Assembly: GCF_005311025.1 (NCBI RefSeq)
Contig: NZ_CP031747.1
Span: forward strand, 3,571,870 to 3,635,869
Origin: Alcaligenes faecalis
Lineage (GTDB): Bacteria > Pseudomonadota > Gammaproteobacteria > Burkholderiales > Burkholderiaceae_B
Reading direction: 5' to 3'
Length of the DNA: 64,000 nucleotides
The notes below the pieces were generated by a model. It was given only the letters and a program-made list of their open reading frames with translations. It was not told the DNA's origin and ran no database searches. The position numbers were made by a program, and so were the translations under genes. Positions within the stretch are counted from its first letter, which is position 1, and each line of letters opens with the position of its first letter. Of the stretch, positions 63,689 through 64,000 are shown one piece after another.

Positions 63689-64000
63689 TTATTTGCAGGC
63701 TTGCTCGGCGCGCTTCACAAAGTCCGTTGTGGCATCACGCAGGGCTTTGGCAATCTGACCAGACTGCTTGGGAGCCAGTGTGACCCCGCCGGTTGCTGTT
63801 GCTGCGCAGGCCGACAAGCCCTGGCCGGTGATATCCACCACATTGATACGCAAACGTGGCTTGGCACGCGCAATGCTGCGCGACACGGCACAAATATCCT
63901 GATCGCAACCGTCATTGCCATCCACAAACAAGACGATCAAGGCATCCCGGTTCACCCCATCGACCCGGCTGGCCGCCAGATTCAGGGACTGCACCAGGTT
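63689..64000 (-). CDS. Partial protein, C-terminal end cut by the window edge
   Basis: At least 101 residues of the 3' part; the frame stays open to the window edge. Visible motifs: ALIVLFVDGNDGCDQDICAVSRS, the middle of a VWA-like fold (a von Willebrand factor-type A domain), and a C-terminal alanine-rich helix. The protein could be a substrate-binding or VWA-carrying secreted protein; family not decided. Confidence 0.6.
   Translation of the reverse strand, partial: NLVQSLNLAASRVDGVNRDALIVLFVDGNDGCDQDICAVSRSIARAKPRLRINVVDITGQGLSACAATATGGVTLAPKQSGQIAKALRDATTDFVKRAEQACK

Noticed and set aside
1-64000. CRISPR arrays, rRNA operon or intact insertion sequence
   Set aside because: I looked for regular spaced repeats, conserved rRNA blocks and transposase genes with terminal repeats and found none; short repeats can be missed by eye.

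Overview
The window looks like a chromosomal segment of a betaproteobacterium of the order Burkholderiales, most likely family Alcaligenaceae and perhaps Alcaligenes-like. The signs are three orphan Bug-type (TctC) periplasmic binding proteins, several LysR regulators, TRAP and MatC-type carboxylate transporters, an RND pump, Tat-exported flavocytochrome subunits and moderately high GC. This is inference from gene content; no rRNA or marker gene is present. I see no CRISPR array and no complete insertion sequence.

Layout. (1) 0.2-4.4 kb, minus strand: a compact respiratory operon, ccoN-ccoO, a membrane-anchored dihaem cytochrome (TsdB/c4 type) and a TsdA-type thiosulfate dehydrogenase. A two-component system (4.7-6.7 kb) is divergent to it. 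(2) 7.4-13.0 kb, plus strand: a reduced-sulfur locus with flavocytochrome c flavoprotein 1, soxY, soxZ, a small cytochrome c, flavoprotein 2, a YeeE/TsuA-type sulfur-compound transporter and a cysteine hydrolase. (3) 13.3-26 kb: a MatC-like transporter; an iron-linked PepSY/DUF3649/DUF3325 operon behind a Fur-like box; aquaporin Z; LprI-like, LysR, EamA and DoxX genes; a DedA-rhodanese fusion; and a tandem glycine riboswitch ahead of a CycA-like permease. (4) 26-29 kb: a complete TRAP transporter. (5) 29.2-34.7 kb, minus strand: ECF sigma, FecR, a TonB receptor with a signalling domain and a MauG-like dihaem peroxidase, with a Fur-like box at the head. (6) 34.9-40 kb: a YjdM-like protein, a LysR/SDR divergent pair and tauABC. 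(7) 40.3-47.8 kb: an RND efflux operon with a divergent LysR gene. (8) 48.3-52.4 kb: a sulfatase and two Bug proteins, bounded by a decayed integrase and a tRNA-Met gene, a possible old island. (9) 52.7-64 kb: a GntP permease, a small unknown protein, an nrtR-nadC-Bug NAD-cofactor cluster, two paralogous PAS chemoreceptors, a DUF445 protein and the end of a protein cut by the window edge.

How the genes work together. Blocks 1 and 2 form one sulfur-oxidation theme. TsdA would oxidise thiosulfate to tetrathionate and pass electrons through the c4-like cytochrome to the cbb3-like oxidase encoded in the same operon. The flavocytochrome subunits would oxidise sulfide or persulfide with SoxYZ as a possible sulfur carrier, and YeeE would move thiosulfate across the inner membrane. 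The DedA-rhodanese protein, tauABC and the sulfatase add further sulfur-related functions elsewhere. The most distinctive points are the oxidase-thiosulfate dehydrogenase operon, the tandem flavoproteins of which one lacks the expected FAD-anchoring cysteine, the FecI/FecR/TonB/MauG-like unit, and the NrtR locus with two candidate 21-bp operators upstream of nadC and a linked Bug protein.
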